Positions 9,179 to 20,235 are shown, counted from the stretch's first letter. The stretch is 64,000 bases of DNA from Streptomyces lydicus (GCF_001729485.1 NZ_CP017157.1:7750001-7814000); one strand, 5' to 3'. The notes: generated from the sequence alone by a model not told the origin. Numbers and translations: made by a program.

Positions 9179-10335
9179 CGGTCCGCACCCCGCTCGCACA
9201 GCCGTGCCAGCCGCTGCCATCCACGCGCCTCCTGGAAGCCCGACGGCCCCCAGACGGCGGCCGGTACGGTCACCACGAAGCCGTCGCGGTCCCGTTCCAG
9301 CACATGGAGTTCGGCGATCCGGCGCCGCCCGGACCGGTCGCGCACGAGATGGAGCACCACCGAGAGCGCGGCGGCCAGCTGGCTGTGCAGCGCGGCCCGG
9401 TCCAGGCCCGCGGTCGAACCGAGCGCCTCCAGCCGCGCGGGGACATCGCAGGCGGCGTTGGCATGGACCGTTCCACAGCCGCCCTCGTGGCCGGTGTTGA
9501 GGGCGGCCAGCAGGTCGGTGACCTCGGCGCCGCGCACCTCACCGACCACCAGCCGGTCCGGGCGCATGCGCAGCGCCTGCCGTACGAGGTCCCGAAGCGT
9601 CACCCGGCCGACACCCTCCTGATTGGCCGGGCGGGACTCCAGCCGCACCACATGGGGGTGGTCCGGGCGCAACTCCGCGGAGTCCTCGGCCAGGACGATC
9701 CGCTCGGCGGGACCGACCAGGCCGAGCAAGGTGCTCAGCAGCGTCGTCTTGCCGGAGCCCGTGCCCCCGCTGATCAGGAACGACAGCCGGGCGGCCAGCA
9801 CCGCCCGCAGCAGCCGGTCGCCGCCCGGCGGGACGGTACCGGCCGCCACCAGCTCCGCCAGGCCGAACGCGCGCGGCCGCAGCACCCGCAGGGACAGGCA
9901 GGTCCCGCCCACCGCCACCGGGGGCAGTACCGCGTGCAGCCGGGTGCCGTCCGGGAGCCGGGCGTCCACCCACGGGCGGGCGTCGTCCAGACGCCGGCCC
10001 GCGACCGCCGCCAGCCGCTGGGCGAGCCTGCGCACCTCCGCCGCGTCCCGGAAGCGGACGTCCGTGCGCTCCGGTCCGGCGCCGCGGTCCACCCAGACCT
10101 CGTCCGGCGCGGTGACCAGCACGTCGGTCACGTCGGGCGCGGCCAGCAGCGGCTCCAGGGGCCCGCTGCCCACCATCTCGGACCGCAACGCGGCCACCAC
10201 GCCCAGCACTTCGGCGTCCCCGAGCAGCCGCCCCTCCGCGCGCAGCGCCACCGCCACCCGCGCCGGTGTGGGTTCGGCCCCCGCCTCGGCGAGCCGCCGC
10301 CGCACCACGTCCAGCAAGCCCTGCCCCGGATTCAT
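9175..10335 (-). CDS. tadA: TadA/CpaF-family secretion ATPase
   Basis: 386-residue hexameric ATPase that powers Flp pilus extension. The N-terminal domain is followed by Walker A ISGGTGSGKTTLLSTLL, the Asp box (RIVLAEDSAEL), Walker B LVVGEVRGAEVTDLLAALNTG and the His box GCGTVHANAA. The ATG at 10335 overlaps the ssd stop by 4 bp, and the 3' end overlaps tadB by 4 bp, so translation of ssd-tadA-tadB is coupled. No prepilin peptidase (TadV) gene is present in the window. Confidence 0.95.
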   Translation of the reverse strand: MNPGQGLLDVVRRRLAEAGAEPTPARVAVALRAEGRLLGDAEVLGVVAALRSEMVGSGPLEPLLAAPDVTDVLVTAPDEVWVDRGAGPERTDVRFRDAAEVRRLAQRLAAVAGRRLDDARPWVDARLPDGTRLHAVLPPVAVGGTCLSLRVLRPRAFGLAELVAAGTVPPGGDRLLRAVLAARLSFLISGGTGSGKTTLLSTLLGLVGPAERIVLAEDSAELRPDHPHVVRLESRPANQEGVGRVTLRDLVRQALRMRPDRLVVGEVRGAEVTDLLAALNTGHEGGCGTVHANAACDVPARLEALGSTAGLDRAALHSQLAAALSVVLHLVRDRSGRRRIAELHVLERDRDGFVVTVPAAVWGPSGFQEARGWQRLARLCERGADR

Positions 10336-11588
10336 GACCGGCCTCCGTCCGGGGCGCCGTAACGGGTCGGCCGGGAGTCCTGCGCGGGCGCCGTCCCGGA
10401 GCCGGGCGACGGCCCCGCGTCCGGCCCGGTGTCACGCCCCGCGCCGGGCCCGGCAGCCCCCGGCGCTCCCCCGGCGGGCTCACCGGTCCCGTCGACCAGC
10501 GCCCGCGCCCAGAAGGCCGCGCAGAACCGCGCCAGTGGCCCCCGGGCCCGGGCGCCGGGCGGCAGACCACGCGCCAGGTCCCCCAACAGTCCGACCTCCC
10601 ACGGCAGTTCCCCCGCCAGGGGCAGCTCCATCAGGCGCGCGACCTCGTCCGGCGGGAGGCCGTGGCCATGGCGGTCGGGGGTGCCGCACGCCACCGCCCG
10701 GACGTCCGCGAGCAGCCGCTGGACGCCGGCGGCCACCCGTTGCGCCGCCGCGACCGCGCGCAGTTCCGTGGGGACGAGCAGCAGCGCCATGTCCACCTGG
10801 TTCAGGGCCTCCGCCGCGGCCTCGTCGACGCGACGTGGCAGGTCCACGACCACGACACCGCCGCGTCGCCGCGCCGCGGCCAGCACCGCACGCATGGCCG
10901 CGGGCGGGATGGTGACATCGGCGCCCCGGTCCCAGCTCAGGACCCGCAGGGAGTGCAGGTGGGGCAGCGATTCCGCCAGGGCGCCGCCGGCCACCCGGCC
11001 GCGCGATTCGGCGAAGGCGGGCCACCGCAGGCCCTTCTCCTTCTCGCCGCCCAGCAGGACGTCCAGGCCGCCGCCCAGCGGGTCCCCGTCGACGAGCATG
11101 GTGGACCGGCCCGCACGGGCGGCGGTGACGGCCAGCGCCCCGGCCAGGGTGCTCGCCCCGGCGCCGCCGCGTCCGCCGACGACCCCGACGGTCAGCGCCG
11201 GCGGCCCCACTCCTTCGGCCGCGTCGGCGATCCGGTCCACCAGCCAGCGCTCGCCCTCGGGGAGGGCCAGGACGCGCTCCGCCCCGATGGCGACGGCCCG
11301 GCGCCAGGTGCCCTGGTCGTCCGTGTCCCGGCCCGCGAGGATGACGCCGTCCCGCCGTCCGGCGCCGTACAGCCGGCGCGCGCAGTCATCGCCGACGATC
11401 ACCAGCGGTGCCGCTTCCCAGGCCCCCTTGCGGCCCGGCAGGCCGTGCGCCACTTCCGGCAGCGCACCGGCCGCCGCGCACAGCCGCAGCAGGTCGTCGA
11501 GGAGCCCTTCGTCCTCGGTGATGATGAGCGGCCCGCCCCGCTCGGCACCCGTCGCGCCCCGGCGTTCCGATGGCGTGGTTCCAGCCAC
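10332..11588 (-). CDS. ssd: Septum-site-determining protein Ssd (CpaE/TadZ/MinD-like)
   Basis: 418 residues. An N-terminal receiver-like domain (LIITEDEGLLDDLLRLCAAA) precedes a MinD/ParA-type ATPase with the degenerate P-loop GVVGGRGGAGASTLAGAL and the VDGDPLGGGLDVLLGG motif. The C-terminal ~55 residues are a disordered Gly/Pro/Ala tail. In actinobacteria this family (M. tuberculosis Rv3660c) opens the Tad operon and also influences septation; by analogy to CpaE/TadZ it would place the pilus machine. The GTG at 11588 follows AGGGGG. It is the first gene of the minus-strand operon. Confidence 0.9.
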   Translation of the reverse strand: MAGTTPSERRGATGAERGGPLIITEDEGLLDDLLRLCAAAGALPEVAHGLPGRKGAWEAAPLVIVGDDCARRLYGAGRRDGVILAGRDTDDQGTWRRAVAIGAERVLALPEGERWLVDRIADAAEGVGPPALTVGVVGGRGGAGASTLAGALAVTAARAGRSTMLVDGDPLGGGLDVLLGGEKEKGLRWPAFAESRGRVAGGALAESLPHLHSLRVLSWDRGADVTIPPAAMRAVLAAARRRGGVVVVDLPRRVDEAAAEALNQVDMALLLVPTELRAVAAAQRVAAGVQRLLADVRAVACGTPDRHGHGLPPDEVARLMELPLAGELPWEVGLLGDLARGLPPGARARGPLARFCAAFWARALVDGTGEPAGGAPGAAGPGAGRDTGPDAGPSPGSGTAPAQDSRPTRYGAPDGGRS

Positions 11589-12103
11589 GTTCGTCCCCCT
11601 GTCGCTACATCACTCGCACATCCGCGAACTCGCGGACTTTTACGATGCAGCGATCGGGAAATCCGAGTGGATCTTGAAGCGAATCTGTGGACAACTCCGC
11701 GATTGTGAATATCCCCGTCACCTATTCCAGCGACGAAGGGCTACTCCCGGGACACAAGAGGGACGCGCAAGGGGCGTATGAGGGCCGCGTGAGGAGGCTT
11801 TCGCAGCGCAGTGCTTTGACTACGGTGCGTGACGACTTGACGGCGCCCGGAGGGCGCGCTCTGCGCGGGCGGAAGGGGAGGCGGAGCGGCGCCTGAGGGC
11901 GCGACATGCGTCCGGACATGCGACGACCCCCGCCGGGGGGGAGAGCGGGGGTCGTCCCCACGGCCGGCTCGGGGGGGGGAGGAGCCGGACCGGGTTAGCA
12001 CGGTCGCGAACGATCCGTGACTTCCATGGTGTACCCGAGAGCCTTCTCAAGCAAACCCACGCGCCACACCTTACGCCGAATGGTGGGCGCCTATGCTCGC
12101 CCC
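11589..12103. other. Divergent intergenic region between ssd and the HAD hydrolase gene
   Basis: 515 bp without a supportable gene. It should carry the ssd-tad operon promoter on the left. On the right it holds a hairpin (11923-11955) in front of the HAD gene. The local sequence around 11600-11760 is noticeably more AT-rich than its surroundings, as expected of a promoter region. Confidence 0.5.
11923..11955 (+). terminator. Strong GC hairpin (11-bp stem)
   Basis: ACGACCCCCGC (11923-11933) pairs perfectly with GCGGGGGTCGT (11945-11955), with an 11-base loop and no T-run. It lies about 150 bp before the HAD hydrolase start, so it may end an upstream leader or small transcript. Confidence 0.5.
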
Positions 12104-12988
12104 GTGGAAAACCACTCCGTGCCTCACTCGACGCCCCGTACTGCTGCGTTCTTCGACTTGGACAAGACCGTCATTGCAAAGTCGAGCACGCTGACCTTCA
12201 GCAAGTCGTTCTACCAAGGCGGCCTGATCAATCGGCGGGCCGTACTGCGCACTGCGTACGCCCAGTTCGTGTTCCTCGCGGGCGGCGCCGACCACGATCA
12301 GATGGAGCGCATGCGCGAATATCTCTCCTCGCTGTGCCGCGGCTGGGATGTGGCGCAGGTCCGCGAGATCGTCGCCGAGACGCTGCACGATCTGATCGAC
12401 CCGATCATTTACGACGAGGCCGCCTCCCTCATCGAGGAACATCACGCCGCCGGGCGGGACGTCGTCATCGTCTCGACCTCCGGCGCCGAAGTCGTCGAAC
12501 CGATCGGTGAACTCCTGGGCGCCGACCGGGTCGTGGCCACCCGTATGGTCGTCGGAGAGGACGGCCGCTTCACGGGCGAGGTGGAGTATTACGCCTACGG
12601 TCCGACCAAGGCCGAGGCCGTCCGGGAACTCGCCGCGTCCGAGGGCTACGACCTCGAGCGCTGTTATGCGTACAGCGACTCGGCGACCGACGTCCCGATG
12701 CTGTCGGCGGTCGGCCACCCCTTCGCGGTCAATCCGGACCGGGCGCTGCGCCGCGAGGCGGTCGCGCGCGGCTGGCCGGTTCTCACCTTCAGCCGGCCGG
12801 TGCCGCTCAAGCAGCGGCTGCCCGCGCTGTCGATGCCCTCGCGGCCGGTGCTCGCCGTGATGGCCGCGGCGGGCGCGGCCATGGCCACCGCGACGCTCGT
12901 CTGGTACGCGAGCCGACGAAAATCCACAAAGTTGCGCCTCGGTCATTTCGACGGCCTCGCCGAGGCCGTCCGTAATGCCCGCGTTTGA
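12104..12988 (+). CDS. HAD-IB family hydrolase, C-terminal membrane helix
   Basis: About 294 residues. Motif I is FFDLDKTVIAKSS (DxDxT class), motif II is IVSTSGAEVVEPIGELLG, and motif IV YSDSATDVPMLSAVGHP closes the active site; this is the phosphoserine-phosphatase-like HAD-IB subfamily. A hydrophobic segment near the C-terminus (VLAVMAAAGAAMATATLVWY) suggests a tail anchor. The frame is open from 12017, but I place the start at GTG 12104 (VENHSVPHSTP), 14 codons before the conserved region. The substrate is unknown. The same gene sits beside ssd in S. coelicolor (recalled). Confidence 0.85.
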   Translation: MENHSVPHSTPRTAAFFDLDKTVIAKSSTLTFSKSFYQGGLINRRAVLRTAYAQFVFLAGGADHDQMERMREYLSSLCRGWDVAQVREIVAETLHDLIDPIIYDEAASLIEEHHAAGRDVVIVSTSGAEVVEPIGELLGADRVVATRMVVGEDGRFTGEVEYYAYGPTKAEAVRELAASEGYDLERCYAYSDSATDVPMLSAVGHPFAVNPDRALRREAVARGWPVLTFSRPVPLKQRLPALSMPSRPVLAVMAAAGAAMATATLVWYASRRKSTKLRLGHFDGLAEAVRNARV

Positions 12989-13029
12989 AGCCAAACGTAA
13001 AGATCTGCGGCCCGGGGTTCCGCTTCACC

Positions 13030-13290
13030 GGTACGAGTAGTACAAAGGACTTAACGGCCCGCGAGACCAAGGACATCCGAGAGGAACACCTTTAACGCAG
13101 CAAGTGGCCCACGGACCGATGCATGAATGCCAGGCACCCACGCGACGCCGACCCGTCGATTACGGGCCAGCCACACCAGGTAACCGGACGAAGATTCCGA
13201 CCTGATGGGCAAATATTCGAGCACGCACTGGTAACCAGGCAGACATGCCAGCGGCGGTACCACCCATTGGTACCGCCGCAACCCTGTTCA
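13030..13290. ncRNA. Probable 6S-like RNA locus (scr3559-type), by synteny
   Basis: This 375-bp space between the HAD-IB gene and the converging Fic-like gene holds no protein gene. In S. coelicolor the equivalent intergenic position (SCO3558-SCO3559) encodes the abundant 6S-like small RNA scr3559, as I recall. The sequence here has several inverted repeats, the best being the 12-bp perfect stem at 13251-13279. I could not fold the whole RNA or fix its strand or ends, so the limits are approximate. Confidence 0.4.
13251..13279. terminator. Perfect 12-bp hairpin
   Basis: GCGGCGGTACCA (13251-13262) pairs with TGGTACCGCCGC (13268-13279) around the loop CCCAT. It could end the plus-strand HAD or small-RNA transcript, or the minus-strand Fic-like gene that stops at 13364. 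There is no T-run. Confidence 0.6.
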
Positions 13291-13363
13291 GGGCGAATGA
13301 AGCAACGCTTCCGAATTCGCGGGGCGCCGGCCGAGCCGTCGCCCCGCGCCGCTCACTCCGCCC

Positions 13364-14221
13364 TTATGCCGCTCCGCGCTGCAGCGCCTCACAGACCGCG
13401 GTGCTCTCCCGGACGCCGAGTTCCACCGCGCGCCCGCAGTGCGCGATCCACGCCGCGACGCCCTCGGGGGTGCCCGAGACGTAGCCCTCCAGGGCCGCCA
13501 CGTAGGCCGCGCGCCCGGCCTCGGCGTGCCCGACCTCGGCGGGGCAGATCGACTTCGGGTCCAGTCCGCTGCCGACCAGCACGATGCGTTCCGCCGCCCG
13601 GGCGACCAGCCCGTTGTGCGAGGCGAACGGCCGCAGCGCGAGCAGCTCGCCGTGCACCACCGCGGCGGTCACCAGGGCCGGCGCCTCGCTCCCGGCCAGC
13701 AACAGCCGCGAGAGGCCGTCCAGCCGCCCGGCGACCTCGTCGGCGTCCGGCAGCGGGAGCTCGATGAGCGGCTCGTCCACCGGCTCACCGGCCAGGCGGG
13801 GCCGCCCGACGGTCTCATCGGGCGACTCCTTGCCGGCCGCGACCAGATGGAGCCGCGCCAGCACCCGCAGCGGCGACTGCCGCCACACGCTCAGCAGCTG
13901 CCCGGCCTCGGCGGTCAGCCGCAGCGCCGCGCCGACCGTCCGCGCCTCGCCCTCGACGCCGAAGTCCGTGCGGCGCCTGACCTCTTCGAGTGCCCAGTCG
14001 GCGCCGGAGAGCGCCGCGGAACCGCGCGCTCCGCGCAGCGCCGCCTCCGAGGTGACCTCATTGCTGCGGCGCCGCATGACCCGGTGGCCGTAGACCCGGT
14101 CGATGCCCTTGCGTACGGCGTCCACCGAGTCCGCGACGCCCGGCAGCGACGCCAGGGCCACGAGCGGATCGGCGCTCGGCTTCGGGGGTGCGGGGGACGT
14201 CCCCCGGGAGTTTCCAGCCAT
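13364..14221 (-). CDS. Fic/DOC-like domain protein (often annotated 'oxidoreductase')
   Basis: About 285 residues, from ATG 14221. The C-terminal half contains VVHGELLALRPFASHNGLVARAA, which resembles the Fic active-site loop HxFxxGNGRxxR with the key residues changed: no catalytic His before Pro-Phe, and HNGLVAR in place of GNGRxxR. It is therefore probably a Fic fold without AMP-transferase activity. Streptomyces homologues carry the label 'oxidoreductase', for which I see no cofactor motif. It diverges from the ATPase gene at 14323. Confidence 0.65.
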   Translation of the reverse strand: MAGNSRGTSPAPPKPSADPLVALASLPGVADSVDAVRKGIDRVYGHRVMRRRSNEVTSEAALRGARGSAALSGADWALEEVRRRTDFGVEGEARTVGAALRLTAEAGQLLSVWRQSPLRVLARLHLVAAGKESPDETVGRPRLAGEPVDEPLIELPLPDADEVAGRLDGLSRLLLAGSEAPALVTAAVVHGELLALRPFASHNGLVARAAERIVLVGSGLDPKSICPAEVGHAEAGRAAYVAALEGYVSGTPEGVAAWIAHCGRAVELGVRESTAVCEALQRGAA

Positions 14222-14322
14222 ACGTACGACCCTACGCACCGCAAGGCCGAACCCCTCGAAGGAGTGGTCTTCCTCACCCAAACCTCTCACCCAGAGCTAT
14301 AGCAAGATTACGCTTGGTGAAC

Positions 14323-15309
14323 ATGAAGATCGCTTTCGTAGGCAAGGGCGGCAGCGGCAAGACCACCCTGTCCTCCCTGTTCATCCGGCACCTCGCCGCG
14401 GCCCGGGTCCCTGTCGTCGCGGTGGACGCCGACATCAACCAGCACCTGGGTGCCGCGCTCGGCCTCGACGAGGCGGCGGCGGCCGCACTGCCCGCGATGG
14501 GCGCTCATCTCCCGTTGATCAAGGACTACTTGCGCGGCAGCAACCCCCGGATCCCGTCCGCCGAGGCCATGATCAAGACGACTCCGCCCGGCGAGGGCTC
14601 GCGGCTGCTGCGGATCGACGAGGACAACCCCGTCTACGACGCCTGCGCCAGGACGGTCACGCTCGACGGGACCCCCGTCCGCCTGATGGCGACCGGCCCG
14701 TTCACCGCCTCCGATCTGGGCGTGGCCTGCTACCACTCCAAGGTCGGCGCCGTCGAACTGTGCCTGAACCACTTGGTCGACGGGCGCGAGGAGTACGTCG
14801 TCGTCGACATGACGGCCGGATCCGACTCCTTCGCCTCCGGGATGTTCACCCGCTTCGACATGACCTTCCTGGTCGCCGAGCCGACCCGTAAGGGCGTCGG
14901 CGTCTACCGGCAGTACAAGGAGTACGCCCGGGATTTCGGCGTGCCCCTCAAGGTCGTGGGCAACAAGGTGCAGGGCCCCGACGACCTGGCGTTCCTGCGC
15001 GACGAGGTCGGCGAGGACCTGCTGGTGAGCGTCGGGCACTCCGAGTGGGTGCGCACCCTGGAGAAGGGCCGCCCGGCCCGCTTCGCCTACCTGGAGCAGG
15101 CCAACCGGCGCGCGCTGGAGACGCTGCACGACACCGCCGACGCGTCCTACGGGCGGCGCGACTGGGAGCGCTACACCCGTCAGATGGTGCACTTCCACCT
15201 GAAGAACGCGGAGAGCTGGGGCAACGCCAGGACCGGTGTCGATCTGGCGGCACAGGTCGACCCGGCCTTCGTCCTCTTCGAGGGGGCGGCCGCCCCGCAG
15301 CCCGCCTGA
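14323..15309 (+). CDS. CooC/ParA-like P-loop ATPase
   Basis: 328 residues, starting at ATG 14323. The N-terminus MKIAFVGKGGSGKTTLSSLF is a deviant Walker A of the MinD/CooC/NifH class, followed by the switch I region VVAVDADINQHLGAALG and switch II YVVVDMTAGSDSFASG. CooC proteins load nickel into CO dehydrogenase, but no such enzyme is nearby, so a metallocentre or other maturation role is only a guess. The C-terminal third (QMVHFHLKNAESWGNARTG) is a conserved extension. It diverges from the Fic-like gene, and the 100-bp gap should contain both promoters. Confidence 0.85.
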   Translation: MKIAFVGKGGSGKTTLSSLFIRHLAAARVPVVAVDADINQHLGAALGLDEAAAAALPAMGAHLPLIKDYLRGSNPRIPSAEAMIKTTPPGEGSRLLRIDEDNPVYDACARTVTLDGTPVRLMATGPFTASDLGVACYHSKVGAVELCLNHLVDGREEYVVVDMTAGSDSFASGMFTRFDMTFLVAEPTRKGVGVYRQYKEYARDFGVPLKVVGNKVQGPDDLAFLRDEVGEDLLVSVGHSEWVRTLEKGRPARFAYLEQANRRALETLHDTADASYGRRDWERYTRQMVHFHLKNAESWGNARTGVDLAAQVDPAFVLFEGAAAPQPA

Positions 15310-15741
15310 CCGCCGGTCCGCGCCGACGGGCGCAGCCGGCTCCGGCCCGGTGCGCGCCCCTCGGCGGCCGCTCGGCGCGGCCGTTTCCGTCCCGCGACTC
15401 CGCCCCCGGCCCGCTCGCCGCAGACGGAATCCCCCGGGCGGAACTCCGGGCTTCTCCGGCCGAGACTCCGGAATGCGATCCGGAATCCGCCGCGGACCGG
15501 AGAGGGGGAGGAAAGACAAGTCGAATGCCTGAATATTCACCCAATAGATGGACAGATTGGGGCGAATAGCCGCAAAGTCTTCTCACCGCCTTTACCCGTC
15601 ATTACGCTTCATTTACCGACGCTTGAGAGTCGCCGGACCGTCACCCATCGCGACGCCCGCCGGCCGGCTCGCGCCTTGCCGCAGTACACCGCCGCCCACG
15701 ATCGCGCCCCGCGCGACCGCGTCGCCCCGGAGGAGACGGGA
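15310..15741. other. Intergenic region upstream of the SulP fusion
   Basis: 432 bp with no supportable gene. An imperfect dyad near 15533-15567 (TATTCACCCAAT ... ATTGGGGCGAATA) lies in a locally AT-richer segment and could be an operator or promoter element for the transporter gene. Confidence 0.4.
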
Positions 15742-18072
15742 ATGCCGCAGATCGAGAAGTCGCCGCCACCGCCGCCCACGTCGCAGCCCGCCCCGGTCCC
15801 TCCCGAGCACCGTGCGCACCCGGAGGAGCCCCGTCCGGAGCGGGCCGGTTTGGCCGCCTGGCGCCGGGACCTCTCGGCCTCGCTCGTCGTCTTCCTGCTC
15901 GCCGTACCGCTGTCGCTGGGCCTCGCCCTGGCTACCGGCGCACCGCTGCAGGCCGGGCTGGTCGCCGCGGTCGTCGGCGGCATCGTCGCCGGACTGCTCG
16001 GCGGCGCTCCCCTTCAGGTGACCGGTGCGGCCACCGGCCTCCTGGTGGTCACCACCGACCTCGTCCAGCGCTACGGCTGGCGCGCCACCTGCGCCATCAC
16101 CGTACTGGCCGGCCTGACCCAACTCGCCCTGGGCGCCCTGCGCGTGGCCCGCGCCACGCTGGCCGTGAGCCCGGCGATCGTGCACGGCATGCTGGCCGGC
16201 ATCGGCGCCACCATCGCCCTCGGGCAGCTCCATGTGGTGCTCGGCGGTCGTCCCGACAGCTCGGCGCTCGACAACGCCGCGGCGCTACCGGCCCAGTTGA
16301 CCCACCCGCACGTCGCCGCACTGCTGATCGGCGCGATCACCGTCGCCGTCCTGGCCGGCTGGGAACGGCTGCCGGGCCGCGCCGGCCGCTGGGCGCGGGT
16401 GCTGCCGGCCCCGCTGGCCGCGGTGCTCGCCGCGACCGCCGTGAGCGCCGGGCTGGCGGTGCCGCGCGTGGACCTGCCGTCCTGGCGGCTGCCGGAGCTT
16501 CCCGTACTGCCGGAGGCGTCCGTTCCGGCGTTGGCCGCCGCGGTGCTGACCGTCACCCTCGTCGCCAGCATGGAGTCGCTGCTGTCCGCGGTGGCGGTGG
16601 ACCGGCTCGCGGCCGAGCGGCCCGGCGCCCCCACCGGCCGCCCGCGGCTCAACCGGGAGCTGTGCGGCCAGGGCGTGGCCAACGCCGTCTCCGGGCTCCT
16701 GGGGGGCCTGCCGGTCTCCGGGGGCGCGATCCGCGGCTCGGCCAACGTGCGGGCCGGCGCGGCCACCCGCCGGGCCACCGTGCTGCACGGCGTCTGGGTG
16801 CTGCTGTGCGCGGGCCTGCTGGCCGCCGTGCTGGAGCTGATCCCGCTGGCCGCGCTCGCCGCGCTGGTGATGGTGGTCGGCGTACGGATGGTGAGCTTTG
16901 CGCACATCCGGCATGTGCAGCGGCACCGCGAGTTCCCGGTGTACGCGGGCACGCTGGGCGGGGTGGTGCTCCTCGGCGTCCTCCAGGGCGTGCTCGCCGG
17001 CATCGCGGTCGCGGCCTTCCTGGCGCTGCGCAGGCTCACCCACACCCGGATCACGGTCACCCAGGAGGGCGAGGGCTACCGGGTGCGCGTCAGCGGGCAG
17101 TTGACGTTCCTGGCGGTGCCGCGGCTGACCCGGGCGCTGGCCCAGGTTCCCGCGCACACCGAGGTCGTCGTCGAGCTGTGCGGCTCGTTCATGGACCACG
17201 CCGCCTACGAGGCGCTGCAGTCCTGGTCCGCCGCCCACCGGGCGCACGGCGGCTGGGTGGCCCTCGGCGGCCGCTCGGGCCGGCCGGTGGCCGAGCCGGC
17301 CGGGGCACACGCGTGCCGGCCGTGGACGCCGTGGCGCAACCACCACTGCACCCGGCCCGCCCCGGAGCTGGCCGCGGCACCGGAGAGCAGCGAGGGCCAA
17401 CTGCTGGGCGGGGTCAGCGCGTTCCAGCGCCATACGGCGCCGCTCGTGCGCGAGGAGCTGGCGCGGCTGGCGCGCGAGGGCCAGCGGCCCACCCAGCTCT
17501 TTTTGACCTGTGCGGACTCCCGGCTGGTCACCAGCATGATCACCTCCAGCGGGCCGGGGGATCTCTTCACCGTGCGCAACGTCGGCAATCTGATGCCGCC
17601 GCCCGGTTCGGATGCCTCCTGCGACTCCGTGGGAGCGGCGGTCGAGTACGCGGTGGAGGTGCTGGGCGTCGGTTCGATCACGGTGTGCGGCCATTCGGGG
17701 TGCGGTGCCATGGGAGCGCTGCTGCACGCTTCCGCGCCGGACGACGCGGAGCCGACCCCGCTCGGCCGCTGGCTGCGGCACGGCCGGCCGAGCCTGGCCC
17801 GTATGCAGCGCATCGGGCGGCTGGGGCGGGGAGAAGTCGCCCTGAGCGGGCGGCCGGTGACCGACGACCAGGAACGGCTGGCGCTCGTCAACGTCCTGCA
17901 GCAGCTCGACCACCTGCGGGAACACGCCTGTGTGGCCCGGCGGGTGGCGGAGGGGAAACTCGTGCTGCACGGCATGTACTTCCACGTCGGGGAGGCGCAG
18001 GCATACGTGTTGGACGAGGCTACCGGGCGGTTCTGCGCGGTCCGCGGGGAAGCCGCACCGGTGGGCGTCTGA
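15742..18072 (+). CDS. SulP-type anion transporter fused to STAS and beta-carbonic anhydrase domains
   Basis: About 776 residues. The N-terminal Pro-rich cytoplasmic tail is followed by the SulP transporter core (about residues 45-430, LSASLVVFLLAVPLSLGLAL onward, with SGGAIRGSANVRAGA), a STAS-like domain (about 445-520, VSGQLTFLAVPRLTRAL) and a C-terminal beta-carbonic anhydrase. The zinc site is complete: Cys590 in TCADSR, with His651 and Cys654 in CGHSGCGA, plus the Asp592-Arg594 dyad. Fusion of transport and CO2 hydration suggests bicarbonate uptake, as inferred for other SulP-CA proteins. ATG 15742 has GGAGGAG upstream; an in-frame start at 15676 lacks one. The gene stands alone. Confidence 0.93.
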   Translation: MPQIEKSPPPPPTSQPAPVPPEHRAHPEEPRPERAGLAAWRRDLSASLVVFLLAVPLSLGLALATGAPLQAGLVAAVVGGIVAGLLGGAPLQVTGAATGLLVVTTDLVQRYGWRATCAITVLAGLTQLALGALRVARATLAVSPAIVHGMLAGIGATIALGQLHVVLGGRPDSSALDNAAALPAQLTHPHVAALLIGAITVAVLAGWERLPGRAGRWARVLPAPLAAVLAATAVSAGLAVPRVDLPSWRLPELPVLPEASVPALAAAVLTVTLVASMESLLSAVAVDRLAAERPGAPTGRPRLNRELCGQGVANAVSGLLGGLPVSGGAIRGSANVRAGAATRRATVLHGVWVLLCAGLLAAVLELIPLAALAALVMVVGVRMVSFAHIRHVQRHREFPVYAGTLGGVVLLGVLQGVLAGIAVAAFLALRRLTHTRITVTQEGEGYRVRVSGQLTFLAVPRLTRALAQVPAHTEVVVELCGSFMDHAAYEALQSWSAAHRAHGGWVALGGRSGRPVAEPAGAHACRPWTPWRNHHCTRPAPELAAAPESSEGQLLGGVSAFQRHTAPLVREELARLAREGQRPTQLFLTCADSRLVTSMITSSGPGDLFTVRNVGNLMPPPGSDASCDSVGAAVEYAVEVLGVGSITVCGHSGCGAMGALLHASAPDDAEPTPLGRWLRHGRPSLARMQRIGRLGRGEVALSGRPVTDDQERLALVNVLQQLDHLREHACVARRVAEGKLVLHGMYFHVGEAQAYVLDEATGRFCAVRGEAAPVGV

Positions 18073-18220
18073 CCTGCGCGGCGGCCGTCCAACACGCCGG
18101 AAAAGGACCGGCGGCCGACAGGTCTACACCAATATTTTTCCACAGCCCTTGTCAGGGTCGGTCGCGGGCTGATGAGCTATGGCCCGGGACATATCGCACG
18201 CCCTGGGAATGGGAGAAGTC

Positions 18221-20185
<1,965 letters not shown>

Positions 20186-20200
20186 GCGGGACAGCACACG

Positions 20201-20235
20201 GAGGGGCATCCGGCCAGGGCGGCCGGGTGCCCCTC
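20201..20235 (+). terminator. acs transcription terminator hairpin
   Basis: A 15-bp stem with one G-U pair (20201-20215 with 20221-20235) around the loop AGGGC, starting 16 bp after the acs stop codon. It has the Streptomyces form without a T-run. Confidence 0.75.

Noticed and set aside
11687-11896. 69-codon plus-strand frame upstream of the HAD gene
   Set aside because: Overlapped by several equally plausible frames on the other strand, no ribosome-binding site, and lies in the ssd promoter area.
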